Source: Rhodanobacteraceae bacterium
GTDB taxonomy: Bacteria > Pseudomonadota > Gammaproteobacteria > Xanthomonadales > Rhodanobacteraceae
Reading direction: 5' to 3'
DNA: 33,389 nt
Assembly: GCA_004299705.1 (NCBI GenBank)
Contig: SCQS01000042.1
Span: forward strand, 1-33,389
Shown: positions 17,956 through 24,468 of the stretch, piece by piece
Numbering within the stretch: position 1 is the first letter of the stretch
How the letters are laid out: every line of letters starts with the position of its first letter
Made by a program: the position numbers and the translations under genes
The notes under the pieces: generated by a model
What the model saw: only the letters and a program-made list of their open reading frames with translations
The model's database searches: none
What the model was told of the DNA's origin: nothing

Positions 17956-18668
17956 CGCGCGCCCCCTGTCTGTTGTCCGATCCCTTCGCCCGCGTGCAAC
18001 GGGATCACCAGCGTGGGGAACGCAACCCGCGTGCGCCACGCGGGATCGATGCGGATGCGCACCGCCAACGGCAAGCCGTTGACCGCCTGCCAGTCGCCGC
18101 GCCAGCCTCCGGGCCGGCCATACGCGGCCGCCGCGAGGTACTCGAACCGACCGTCGCGGACATCCGCCAGCAGCAGGTGCTTCACGGGCGTTGCATCCGT
18201 CGGCGCATCACCGACATACGGCCGGTACGCGAGCCACAACGACACCTGGCCCGTGGCATTTTTTTCCAGGCTGACCGTTTGCAGGTACAAGCCGGCGTGC
18301 CCGGACTGCTGCGGCAACGGCGCGACGTACTGCATCGCGGTCGGGTCGCCCTGGAACATCCGCGTCGGCGCACCGGCATGCGTCACCCAGGGTTGCGGCC
18401 CCGCAGCGCTCATGTAGCGGCGCAGGAACTGCTGCACCGTGCGCACCTGTTCGCTCTGCGCCATCAGCGTGTCGGCGGAATGGGTGATGTGGGTGGCGCC
18501 GCGCATCGCGCCCCACACGCCCAGCATCACGAACGCCAGCAACACCAGCGCCAGCAGGATTTCGAGCAGGGTGAAGCCGGAAACCGGCTGGGGATGGGGG
18601 GTGGGGGATGGGGGGCGGGTGCATGCCGGCGCACAATGGGCCCCGCGCTTGCGGTCGATGACGGCCAT
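17952..18668 (-). CDS. gspJ: Type II secretion minor pseudopilin GspJ
   Basis: A 238-residue minor pseudopilin of the tip complex. The processing site is PVSG/FTLLEILLALVLLAFV, with Phe at residue 32 and Glu at mature position 5. The ATG at 18668 is fixed by a TAATG overlap with the gspI stop and makes a 31-residue leader, much longer than the usual 6-12. The leader includes PPSPTPHPQPVSG, encoded by a run of C-tracts (G-tracts on the + strand at 18590-18619). The mature part has the GspJ-typical Ala/Gln-rich helix and beta domain, with LRRYMSAAGPQPW and SLEKNATGQVSLWLAYRP. It overlaps gspK by ATGA. Confidence 0.92.
   Translation of the reverse strand: MAVIDRKRGAHCAPACTRPPSPTPHPQPVSGFTLLEILLALVLLAFVMLGVWGAMRGATHITHSADTLMAQSEQVRTVQQFLRRYMSAAGPQPWVTHAGAPTRMFQGDPTAMQYVAPLPQQSGHAGLYLQTVSLEKNATGQVSLWLAYRPYVGDAPTDATPVKHLLLADVRDGRFEYLAAAAYGRPGGWRGDWQAVNGLPLAVRIRIDPAWRTRVAFPTLVIPLHAGEGIGQQTGGAR
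18590..18619 (+). other. G-quadruplex motif in the gspJ leader codons (G-rich on + strand)
   Basis: Five G-runs of 3-6 bases separated by one or two bases (GGGG-AT-GGGGGG-T-GGGGG-AT-GGGGGG-C-GGG). The gene is on the minus strand, so the G-rich strand is the template. It lies directly upstream of the GFTLLE codons. Confidence 0.75.
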
Positions 18669-19294
18669 TACCGGTCTGCCTCCGACGCGGCTTGCACGCG
18701 CTGGGTGGCCAGCCGGAGCGTGCGGTTGGCACCGTAACTCACCGCGACGTCGAGCTGATACAGGTCGATGCCGGTGGCCTGGGCCATCATCACGCCGCCC
18801 TGCTGCAGCACCGCCGCCCCGTCCGCGCCGTTCGCGGCAGCCGCGGGTCTTGGCAGGGCGTGGATTTTCAGCGACCAGCGCATGCCGTCGTCGAAGGTTC
18901 CGGAAAGGGTTTCGTCCTTCAAGGGTGCCGCCAATCCCTGTTCCGCGAGCAGGCTTTGCGCGTGCTCCACCGCGGTGTCCAATGCCGCACTGCGCGCCGC
19001 GTTCTGCGCGGACTTGCCGAGCGCACCCAACCCCACCGCGAACGCGATCACAAGCAAGGCGATGGCGGCGAGGACTTCCAGGAGGGTGAAGCCGCGGGAG
19101 TGCCGGGACTCGAGTGGCCTTGTCTTCGACTTGCGACCAGGTGCGATGAGCGCAGTCCGATTTTCTTCCCCCTTCCGCAGGAAGGGGGATCGAGGGGGAT
19201 GGCCTTTTGCAAATCCGGCATCCCCCCGCGCCTGCGGCGCGACCCCCTTCCTGCGGAAGAGGGTGGAGGCACCCACTTTCGAGTCCCGTTGCAT
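18668..19294 (-). CDS. gspI: Type II secretion minor pseudopilin GspI with repeat-derived leader
   Basis: A minor pseudopilin that nucleates the tip complex with J and K. The processing site is SRHSRG/FTLLEVLAAIALLVIAFAVG, and the mature part contains the GspI-typical ARSAALDTAVEHAQSLLAEQ. No ATG, GTG or TTG lies in frame between this site and the far side of the palindromic repeat at 19164-19264. Translation must therefore start at ATG 19294 (MQRDSKVGAS), the GTG six codons further in, or an upstream GTG, all giving a leader of about 62-73 residues read through the repeat (68 from ATG 19294). The full product is 208 residues; the mature 140 is normal. It lies 20 bases after gspH; its stop overlaps the gspJ start. 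Confidence 0.88.
   Translation of the reverse strand: MQRDSKVGASTLFRRKGVAPQARGDAGFAKGHPPRSPFLRKGEENRTALIAPGRKSKTRPLESRHSRGFTLLEVLAAIALLVIAFAVGLGALGKSAQNAARSAALDTAVEHAQSLLAEQGLAAPLKDETLSGTFDDGMRWSLKIHALPRPAAAANGADGAAVLQQGGVMMAQATGIDLYQLDVAVSYGANRTLRLATQRVQAASEADR
19164..19264. repeat. Palindromic interspersed repeat, family B copy 2 (inside gspI leader)
   Basis: CTTCCCCCTTC-CGCAG-GAAGGGGGAT, then GAGGGGGATGGC, a variable centre, GGCATCCCCCC, a CGCGC/GCGCG stem and CCCCCTTC-CTGCG-GAAGAGGG. It matches the reverse complement of 878-981 block for block. It is translated in frame as part of the gspI leader (FRRKGVAPQARGDAGF, then HPPRSPFLRKGE). Confidence 0.85.
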
Positions 19295-19314
19295 GGAAGC
19301 TTGCGTCACGCCTC

Positions 19315-19842
19315 TCACCGCGCCGCCTCGCGACTCACCGTCACCGCCCCCGTCAGCCAATCGACATCCACGCGCAGGCTGCGGTGCGCTTCGCTCAAGG
19401 TGATGTTGCCGCCGCTGGAACTGCCGTCGGGGAAATAACCGATGCGCGCGATGCCGGGTTGCGTGCTGCCTTGCGCGGCGGAAGTGACGTTGAGGGCCGC
19501 ACCGGCGGGCAAGCCGCGCGGCGTGCGTCCTGGCGCGGCAAAGGTGCGGGTACGCAAGTCGACCGTGAACCACTGCGGCTTGCCGGTCGCCATCGCACGG
19601 ACGCGGGTATCGCGCAAACCCGCCGCGACGCGTTGCGCGGCGGCCTGCAACTGGCCACGACTGCGACCGTGCAGCGACACCGCGGCAACGCCGGCGCCAA
19701 TCGCGATCAACACGATCACCGCCAGCATTTCGATCAAGGTGAAGCCTGGGTACCGGGTACCGGGGACCGGGGACCGGATGCCTGCGTGACGCCGCGACGA
19801 CTCAATTTTCCCGCACGGCGCGGTCGCCCCTGCGCAACACAT
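19315..19842 (-). CDS. gspH: Type II secretion minor pseudopilin GspH
   Basis: A 175-residue minor pseudopilin. The processing site is GTRYPG/FTLIEMLAVIVLIAIGAGV, with Glu at mature position 5. The GspH-type beta-rich body contains GLRDTRVRAMATGKPQWFTV and GYFPDGSSSGGNITL. The nearest usable start before the site is ATG 19842 (MCCAGATAPCGK), giving a 33-residue leader whose last part (RSPVPGTRYPG) is encoded by a GGTACCGG-type simple repeat. A longer frame upstream overlaps gspG and is not credible. It starts 58 bases after the gspG stop; that gap is itself a G-rich repeat on the coding strand. Confidence 0.88.
   Translation of the reverse strand: MCCAGATAPCGKIESSRRHAGIRSPVPGTRYPGFTLIEMLAVIVLIAIGAGVAAVSLHGRSRGQLQAAAQRVAAGLRDTRVRAMATGKPQWFTVDLRTRTFAAPGRTPRGLPAGAALNVTSAAQGSTQPGIARIGYFPDGSSSGGNITLSEAHRSLRVDVDWLTGAVTVSREAAR
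19748..19772 (+). other. G-quadruplex motif in the gspH leader codons (G-rich on + strand)
   Basis: GGG-TACC-GGG-TACC-GGGG-ACC-GGGG fits the four-run pattern with loops of 3-4 bases. It lies directly upstream of the GFTLIE codons, on the template strand. Confidence 0.65.
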
Positions 19843-19866
19843 AACGCACCGCGCGAATAGGCTTCT

Positions 19867-19896
19867 CCCGGCCCCCGGTCCCCGGCCCCCGGTCCC
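19867..19896 (-). other. G-quadruplex motif between gspG and gspH (G-rich on coding strand)
   Basis: On the minus strand, just after the gspG stop, there are five G-runs: GGG-ACC-GGGGG-CC-GGGG-ACC-GGGGG-CC-GGG. It would be in the mRNA, between the gspG stop and the gspH start, and could affect relative expression of the two genes. Confidence 0.65.
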
Positions 19897-19900
19897 GGCT

Positions 19901-20551
19901 CTATTGCCAATTCCCGTAATCACGGTCGATTCCGGTGCCGCCGGGCTTGCCGTCGCGACCGTAGAAGATGATGTCGTACTGGCCGTGCTTGCCCGGATAG
20001 AGATAGCCATATGGATGGCCAAACGGATCGATCAGGTCCGCGGGCTTGGCGTACGGCCCATTCCACGATGGCGCATTCAGGGGCTTGGTGATCAGATCCT
20101 GCAGGGATTTCGGCGGAGAGCCGTTGTCGAGCGCGTAGGCCTGCACGTCCTGGTCGAGCTTGGTGACCCCGATCTTGCCCGCATCCCACTTGCCGGTATC
20201 CACGCGGCCCGATACCGAACGCGCGACGATCACGCCGACGATGCCCAGCAGCACGATCACCGCCAGCATTTCGAGGAGGGTGAAGCCGAACGACTTGCGC
20301 GGGACTCGGGACTCGGGACTCGTGACTCGGGAGAGCCGTAAACGGCGTGAATATCTTGCCGTCATTCCGGGGCCGCCGAAGGCGGAACCCGGAACCCAGC
20401 GTCTTTGCCTTTCCGGCCGACAGTCATTGGATTCCCGCTTGCGCGGGAATGACGACATGTTTTTGAAGCGTGGTTTTCGAGTCCCGGGTCCCGAGTCCCG
20501 AGTCCCGCACGAATTCAATGCAAGCATGTTGAAACCCTTTGGTTGAGTCAT
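19901..20551 (-). CDS. gspG: Type II secretion major pseudopilin GspG with a very long repeat-derived leader
   Basis: The major subunit of the pseudopilus. The mature part, FTLLEMLAVIVLLGIVGVIV to the end (127 residues), is a typical GspG, with DNGSPPKSLQDLI and the C-terminal YGRDGKPGGTGIDRDYGNWQ region. The start is ambiguous. ATG 20551 overlaps the gspF stop (ATGA), as at other junctions of this operon, and gives 216 residues with an 89-residue leader. ATG 20365 (MTARYSRRL) gives 154 residues with a 27-residue leader but has no Shine-Dalgarno sequence. I chose 20551 because of the coupling. The leader runs through a repeat island (20301-20507) and begins MTQPKGFNML, which looks like the remnant of a short ancestral leader. 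Confidence 0.88.
   Translation of the reverse strand: MTQPKGFNMLALNSCGTRDSGPGTRKPRFKNMSSFPRKRESNDCRPERQRRWVPGSAFGGPGMTARYSRRLRLSRVTSPESRVPRKSFGFTLLEMLAVIVLLGIVGVIVARSVSGRVDTGKWDAGKIGVTKLDQDVQAYALDNGSPPKSLQDLITKPLNAPSWNGPYAKPADLIDPFGHPYGYLYPGKHGQYDIIFYGRDGKPGGTGIDRDYGNWQ
20301..20332. repeat. GGGACTC simple-sequence array (left flank of repeat island)
   Basis: Four imperfect units of GGGACTC on the + strand (GGGACTCGGGACTCGGGACT and on to CGTGACTCGGG). It codes in frame for SRVTSPESRVPR of the gspG leader. An inverted array lies at 20479-20507. Confidence 0.8.
20360..20456. repeat. dRS3-like element (ATTCCC-N8-GGGAAT) with GTCATTCC ends
   Basis: The ends are inverted: GTCATTCC at 20361-20368 and GGAATGAC at 20447-20454. 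It contains ATTCCCGC-TTGC-GCGGGAAT (20431-20450), which fits the ATTCCC-N8-GGGAAT pattern known from Neisseria dRS3 and related repeats of beta- and gammaproteobacteria. It is translated within gspG as SSFPRKRESNDC, a peptide familiar from other repeat-derived frames. Confidence 0.8.
20479..20507. repeat. Inverted GAGTCCC simple-sequence array (right flank of repeat island)
   Basis: GAGTCCCGGGTCCCGAGTCC and the following CGAGTCCCG are the reverse complement of the array at 20301-20332. The two arrays bracket the dRS3-like element, making a composite of about 207 bp. Confidence 0.8.
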
Positions 20552-21759
20552 TGAATGCTGCCCGTCAAGCTCAGCAGCGGCAGCAGGATGGCCATCATGA
20601 TTCCGGCCACCAGCAGCGCCATCACGATGGTCAGGATCGGCACCAGCGCCGACAGCATCTTGTCGATCGCCGCCTTCACCTCGCCGTCGTAGGTATCGGC
20701 CGCGCGCAGCAACATGGTATCGAGTTCGCCCGACTCCTCGCCGACCATGGTGATCTGGATCGCGAGTTTCGGGAACCCGGTATGCGCGGCCAGCGCGTGC
20801 GACAGCGAGTCGCCGCCCTTGACCGCCTCGATCGCAGGCTCCAGTTGCTCGCCCAGTTCGCGGTTGGACACGACCTGGCGCGCGATCCCCAGCGCGGCCA
20901 GCAACGACACGCCATTCTTCAACATGGATCCCAGTGTGCGCATCAGTCGCGCCGTATCCACTTTCAACAGCAACGGCCCGAATACCTTTACCCGCAGCAA
21001 CCATGCGTCGAACGCGCGGCGCACCTCGGGATCGCGCATGCGCGCGCCAGCCCACAGCCCCGCCACCACGATCGCCGCGAGCAACAACAAGCCCCAGTCA
21101 TGCAGGAACGTGCCGAGGCCCATCAGCACCCGCGTGATCAGCGGAATCTGTACGTTCATGTCCTTGAAGATAGGTGCGAACTGCGGCAGCACGTAAGCCA
21201 GCAGCAGGATCAGCGAACCCAGCACCCCGAACAGCAGGAACGCGGGATACACCAGCGCGCCGACCACGCTTTCGCGCAGCTTGCGCGCACGTTCCAGGTA
21301 ATCGGCCAACCGCGCCAGCGCCGCATCCAGCGCGCCACCAGCCTCACCGGCGCGCACCATGCTGAGATACAACTTCGGGAACACGCCGTGTTCCTCTTCC
21401 ATCGCACGCGACAGCGAGTCGCCGCCACGCACGCGGTCGCGGATGCGTTCGACCACGCGCCGCGCGCGTTCGCCCTCGGGCAATTCCAGCAGCATCTGCA
21501 GCGCGCGGTCCAAGGGCAGGCCCGCGTGCAACAGGATGCCAAGCTGTGACGTGAACTCGACCAGCGCCGGGCCGGACAGCGATTTCTTGCGCAGGCCGGC
21601 GATGAGCGAACCACCGCCCGCGGCGGCATCGGCCGCTTCCAGCGGCACGTTGCCCTGTTCCTGCAGGCGCACGATCACGTCGTCGACGGATGCTGCGTCC
21701 ATGCGTCCTTCGACGGTTTCGCCATTGGGTGTGACGGCTTTGTAGCGGAACGACGTCAT
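20548..21759 (-). CDS. gspF: Type II secretion inner-membrane platform protein GspF
   Basis: GspF is the polytopic platform protein at the base of the pseudopilus, worked on by the GspE ATPase. It is 403 residues, the normal length. It begins MTSFRYKAVTPNGETVEGRM and has two copies of the T2SSF helical domain (with FTSQLGILLHAGLPLDRALQ and TLGSMLKNGVSLLAALGIAR), each followed by membrane helices. The last helix ends in PLLSLTGSIQ. The start is one base after the gspE stop, and its stop overlaps the gspG start. Confidence 0.96.
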   Translation of the reverse strand: MTSFRYKAVTPNGETVEGRMDAASVDDVIVRLQEQGNVPLEAADAAAGGGSLIAGLRKKSLSGPALVEFTSQLGILLHAGLPLDRALQMLLELPEGERARRVVERIRDRVRGGDSLSRAMEEEHGVFPKLYLSMVRAGEAGGALDAALARLADYLERARKLRESVVGALVYPAFLLFGVLGSLILLLAYVLPQFAPIFKDMNVQIPLITRVLMGLGTFLHDWGLLLLAAIVVAGLWAGARMRDPEVRRAFDAWLLRVKVFGPLLLKVDTARLMRTLGSMLKNGVSLLAALGIARQVVSNRELGEQLEPAIEAVKGGDSLSHALAAHTGFPKLAIQITMVGEESGELDTMLLRAADTYDGEVKAAIDKMLSALVPILTIVMALLVAGIMMAILLPLLSLTGSIQ

Positions 21760-21760
21760 C

Positions 21761-23503
21761 TCACGCTTCCTGCGTGACGCGGATGACCTCTTCCACGGTC
21801 GTCAACCCCGCCAGCGCCTTGCGCAGGCCATCCTCGTACATCGTGCGCATGCCGCTCGCGCGCGCGGCGCGTTCGATGTCGGAGGCATCGGCGTGCTGCA
21901 TCAACAGGCGCCGCAGCGCATCGTTCATCGTCAACTGCTCGATGATCGCGAGCCGGCCGCGGAAACCGCTGGGATTGTCCGGCGACGGCTTCGGGCGATA
22001 CAAACACAAGGGGCGTTGCGACGTGAGTTTGTCGAGGCCGAGTTCCGCGACCATTTCCGGCAACGGTTCGTAGGCCTCGGCGGTCGCGGGATCGAGCCTG
22101 CGCACCAGCCGCTGCGCGAGGATCGCGTTGACGGTGGAGGCGATCAGGTAATCCTCGACGCCCATGTCCAGCAGGCGCGTCAGGCCGCCCGCCGCGGAGT
22201 TGGTGTGCAGGGTTGAAAGCACGAGGTGCCCGGTCAGCGCCGACTGGATCGCGATCTTGCAGGTTTCCAGATCGCGCATTTCGCCGATCATGATCACGTC
22301 CGGATCCTGACGCACGATCGAACGCAGGGCGCCCGCGAAATCCAGCCCGATCTGCGGCTTTACCTGCATCTGGTTGATGCCTTCGATCTGGTATTCGACC
22401 GGATCCTCGACCGTGATGAGCTTGCGGTCGGGCGTGTTGATCTTGGACAGCGCGGTGTACAGCGTGGTGGTCTTGCCGGAACCCGTGGGGCCGGTAACCA
22501 GCAGAATCCCGTGCGGCTGGTCCAGCACGTGCAGGAATGCGGGCAAGGTGTTTTCGTCGAAGCCCAGCGAATCGAAATCCAGGATCACGTTGCCGCGATC
22601 GAGGATGCGCATCACCACCGATTCGCCAAAACTCGTGGGGATGCACGACACGCGCAGGTCCAGCTCCTTGCCCTGCACGCGCAGCATGATGCGCCCGTCC
22701 TGCGGCAGGCGGCGCTCGGCGATGTTCATGCGCGCCATGATCTTGACGCGCGAAATCACCGCGGCGGTGCTGGACGCCGGCGGCGCCTCGACTTCGTGCA
22801 GCACGCCGTCGATGCGATAACGCACCTTCAGGCGATTCTCGAACGGTTCGATATGGATGTCCGACGCGCGTTGTTCCACCGCGCGCTGGATCAACAGGTT
22901 CACCAGCCGGATCACCGGCGCTTCGGAGGCGAGATCACGCAGGTGTTCGATGTCGTCGTCCGCGGAAACGGCCTCGCCGCCCTCGCCTTCCAGCCCTTCG
23001 ACGATGGTGCCGAGCGCGCTGCGGCCGGCGCCGAACCAGCGTTCGATCAGGTCGTCGATGTCCGAACGCGCCGCGACCAGCGGTACCACTTCGCGCCCCG
23101 TTGCCAGTTGCACGGCGTGCGCGACATAAGCGTCGCCGGGATCGGCCAGCGCGAGCTGCAGCCCCGCGTCGGATTCGGCTACCGGCACGGCGTGGTACTG
23201 CTTCATGAAGCGCACGCTCAAGCTGGTTTCGGGCGGCGTGTCGGGCGCGTCCTTGGCGGACAGCAGCGGCAGGTGCAGCGTTTCCGACCACGCTTCGGCA
23301 AGGTCGCGTTCGGACACCAGGCCCAGACGGGCCAACAAGGCGGTCAGGCGCGTTTCCGGCGCCTCCAGCAACAGGCGTTCGGCGCGCGCAAGGTCTTCCT
23401 GTTTCAGGCGCCCGCGCTCCACCAGCAGCGCGCAGACCCGCGCCTCCGCGTCATCCACCGCGGTCCGGGCGGATGCCTCGCCGTGCTGCAACACTGCCGA
23501 CAT
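21761..23503 (-). CDS. gspE: Type II secretion ATPase GspE (XpsE)
   Basis: This cytoplasmic hexameric ATPase powers pseudopilus assembly and docks on GspL. It has 580 residues from the ATG at 23503; a TTG at 23533 is a weaker alternative. N-terminal T2SSE_N domains (about 20-160) precede the ATPase core. The core has ASDIHIEPFENRLKVRYRID, Walker A GPTGSGKTT at 338-346, the Asp box near 360-380, Walker B around PDVIMIGEMRD (401-411) and the His box GHLVLSTLHTNSA at 425-437. Where most GspE proteins have two CxxC pairs binding zinc, this one reads RRLDPATAEAYEPLPEMVAE and LCLYRPKPSPDNPSGFRGR, so only one Cys remains. It is the first gene of the T2SS operon. Confidence 0.96.
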   Translation of the reverse strand: MSAVLQHGEASARTAVDDAEARVCALLVERGRLKQEDLARAERLLLEAPETRLTALLARLGLVSERDLAEAWSETLHLPLLSAKDAPDTPPETSLSVRFMKQYHAVPVAESDAGLQLALADPGDAYVAHAVQLATGREVVPLVAARSDIDDLIERWFGAGRSALGTIVEGLEGEGGEAVSADDDIEHLRDLASEAPVIRLVNLLIQRAVEQRASDIHIEPFENRLKVRYRIDGVLHEVEAPPASSTAAVISRVKIMARMNIAERRLPQDGRIMLRVQGKELDLRVSCIPTSFGESVVMRILDRGNVILDFDSLGFDENTLPAFLHVLDQPHGILLVTGPTGSGKTTTLYTALSKINTPDRKLITVEDPVEYQIEGINQMQVKPQIGLDFAGALRSIVRQDPDVIMIGEMRDLETCKIAIQSALTGHLVLSTLHTNSAAGGLTRLLDMGVEDYLIASTVNAILAQRLVRRLDPATAEAYEPLPEMVAELGLDKLTSQRPLCLYRPKPSPDNPSGFRGRLAIIEQLTMNDALRRLLMQHADASDIERAARASGMRTMYEDGLRKALAGLTTVEEVIRVTQEA

Positions 23504-23645
23504 GCCGGTTCTCACATTCGGATGGACTGCCAAGCCGCCATTGGTAGCACACTCGTCGCGGCGATGCGAGTGCTGGCGGCAGCCCTCTCGACCGCGCCTC
23601 GACAGCCTACCCCTTTTGACCCACCCCAGCCGTGACGGGCCGATC

Positions 23646-23678
23646 CAAAAAGAACCGCCGCGGCGAGGCGGCGGTTCT
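23646..23678 (-). terminator. Rho-independent terminator for the small exported-protein gene
   Basis: AGAACCGCCGC and GCGGCGGTTCT form an 11-bp stem with a 6-base loop (23651-23678), followed on the minus strand by five T residues. It lies 20 bases after the end of the gene at 23698-24129 and upstream of gspE. It should insulate the T2SS operon from transcription entering from above. The remaining 142 bases up to gspE probably carry the operon promoter; I could not identify a clear -10/-35 pair. Confidence 0.85.
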
Positions 23679-23697
23679 CGTGCACGCCCTGATGGCC

Positions 23698-24129
23698 CTA
23701 CTTCGAGGAAGCCGGCGCGGACGACGGCGCACCTGATTCATCCACCGAATAGCTCAAGTGCAGGATGATCTTGTCGCCTTTCTTCAGGTTCTGCCCGGCG
23801 CCCGGAAATTGCACCTTCAAATCGCCCAGACCCGTCTGGACAGCGACAACACCGTTCTGGCCGACCGATTCGACCGTCGCGGCCAGATCGTGCTGGCCCT
23901 TGATGTTGCTGGATGGATCGGCCTTGGGAATGCTTGCCGGCTGTGGCTGCGGTGCACTGCTTTGCAGAGGCCTGGATTGCTGCATCGGCGGCGAGTGGGT
24001 GATCGCGCCGGATTGCGGATGTTGCGGCGGCGGTTGCTGTGGCGGCGTGGTCTGCGCCAATGCAAGAGGAACAGCACAGGCAAGCGAAACGGCGATGGCA
24101 ATCCGGGGTATCGAACGGAAACGATGCAT
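23698..24129 (-). CDS. Exported protein of unknown function with Pro/Gln-rich spacer
   Basis: I do not recognise the family. The 143-residue product has a signal peptide (basic start MHRFRSIPR, hydrophobic core, probable cleavage after PLALA). A low-complexity Pro/Gln/Ser spacer (about 26-70) follows, then a small compact domain at about 78-132 (DLAATVESVGQNGVVAVQTG, then VQFPGAGQNLKKGDKIILHL). That domain looks like a single beta-barrel with a Gly-rich core and a KKGD turn, as in small OB-like periplasmic domains; this is inference from pattern only. A perfect AGGAGG precedes the ATG and a strong terminator follows, so it is a real, independently transcribed gene. No Cys, so not a lipoprotein. 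Confidence 0.75.
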   Translation of the reverse strand: MHRFRSIPRIAIAVSLACAVPLALAQTTPPQQPPPQHPQSGAITHSPPMQQSRPLQSSAPQPQPASIPKADPSSNIKGQHDLAATVESVGQNGVVAVQTGLGDLKVQFPGAGQNLKKGDKIILHLSYSVDESGAPSSAPASSK

Positions 24130-24468
24130 GCAAACCTCCTTGCGCGATGGGAATCCGGCCCGCAGTTCGCGTCGATGCGAACAGCGTGCAATTCACCGTG
24201 ACGGTGACCTCCCCAGTTCACGCGGTGCACACCGCGAGGTCAAGGCGATCGCGCCCCGCCATTCAGTGTCGTTCAAGTTTCGAGTCAGCGCCGACTCAGG
24301 CTCAAGTTAAAGCCGTAGAAAAAATACGTCAGATGCGGCGTAAATCGCACGCGGCGGCGCGGTACGCGCCGGAGTGATACATTGCTCGGCGAAGGTTTGT
24401 CGTGCCGCCTCCGCCGACGCTGCTTCGTTCCGTCGACGACGGCCGTTCGAACGAAGGAGGGAATCATC
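24130..24468. promoter_or_regulatory. Divergent intergenic region with small inverted repeats
   Basis: 339 bases without a gene, between two divergent exported-protein genes, so promoters for both are expected. Visible items are Shine-Dalgarno sequences at each end (AGGAGG for the leftward gene, GGAGG for the rightward one), GTTCGC-N6-GCGAAC at 24165-24182 and GAGTC-N6-GACTC at 24282-24297, either of which could be an operator. AT content rises around 24300-24340. No convincing sigma-70 boxes could be fixed. Confidence 0.4.

Noticed and set aside
22226-23635. A 469-codon open frame on the + strand opposite gspE
   Set aside because: Antisense shadow of the ATPase gene.
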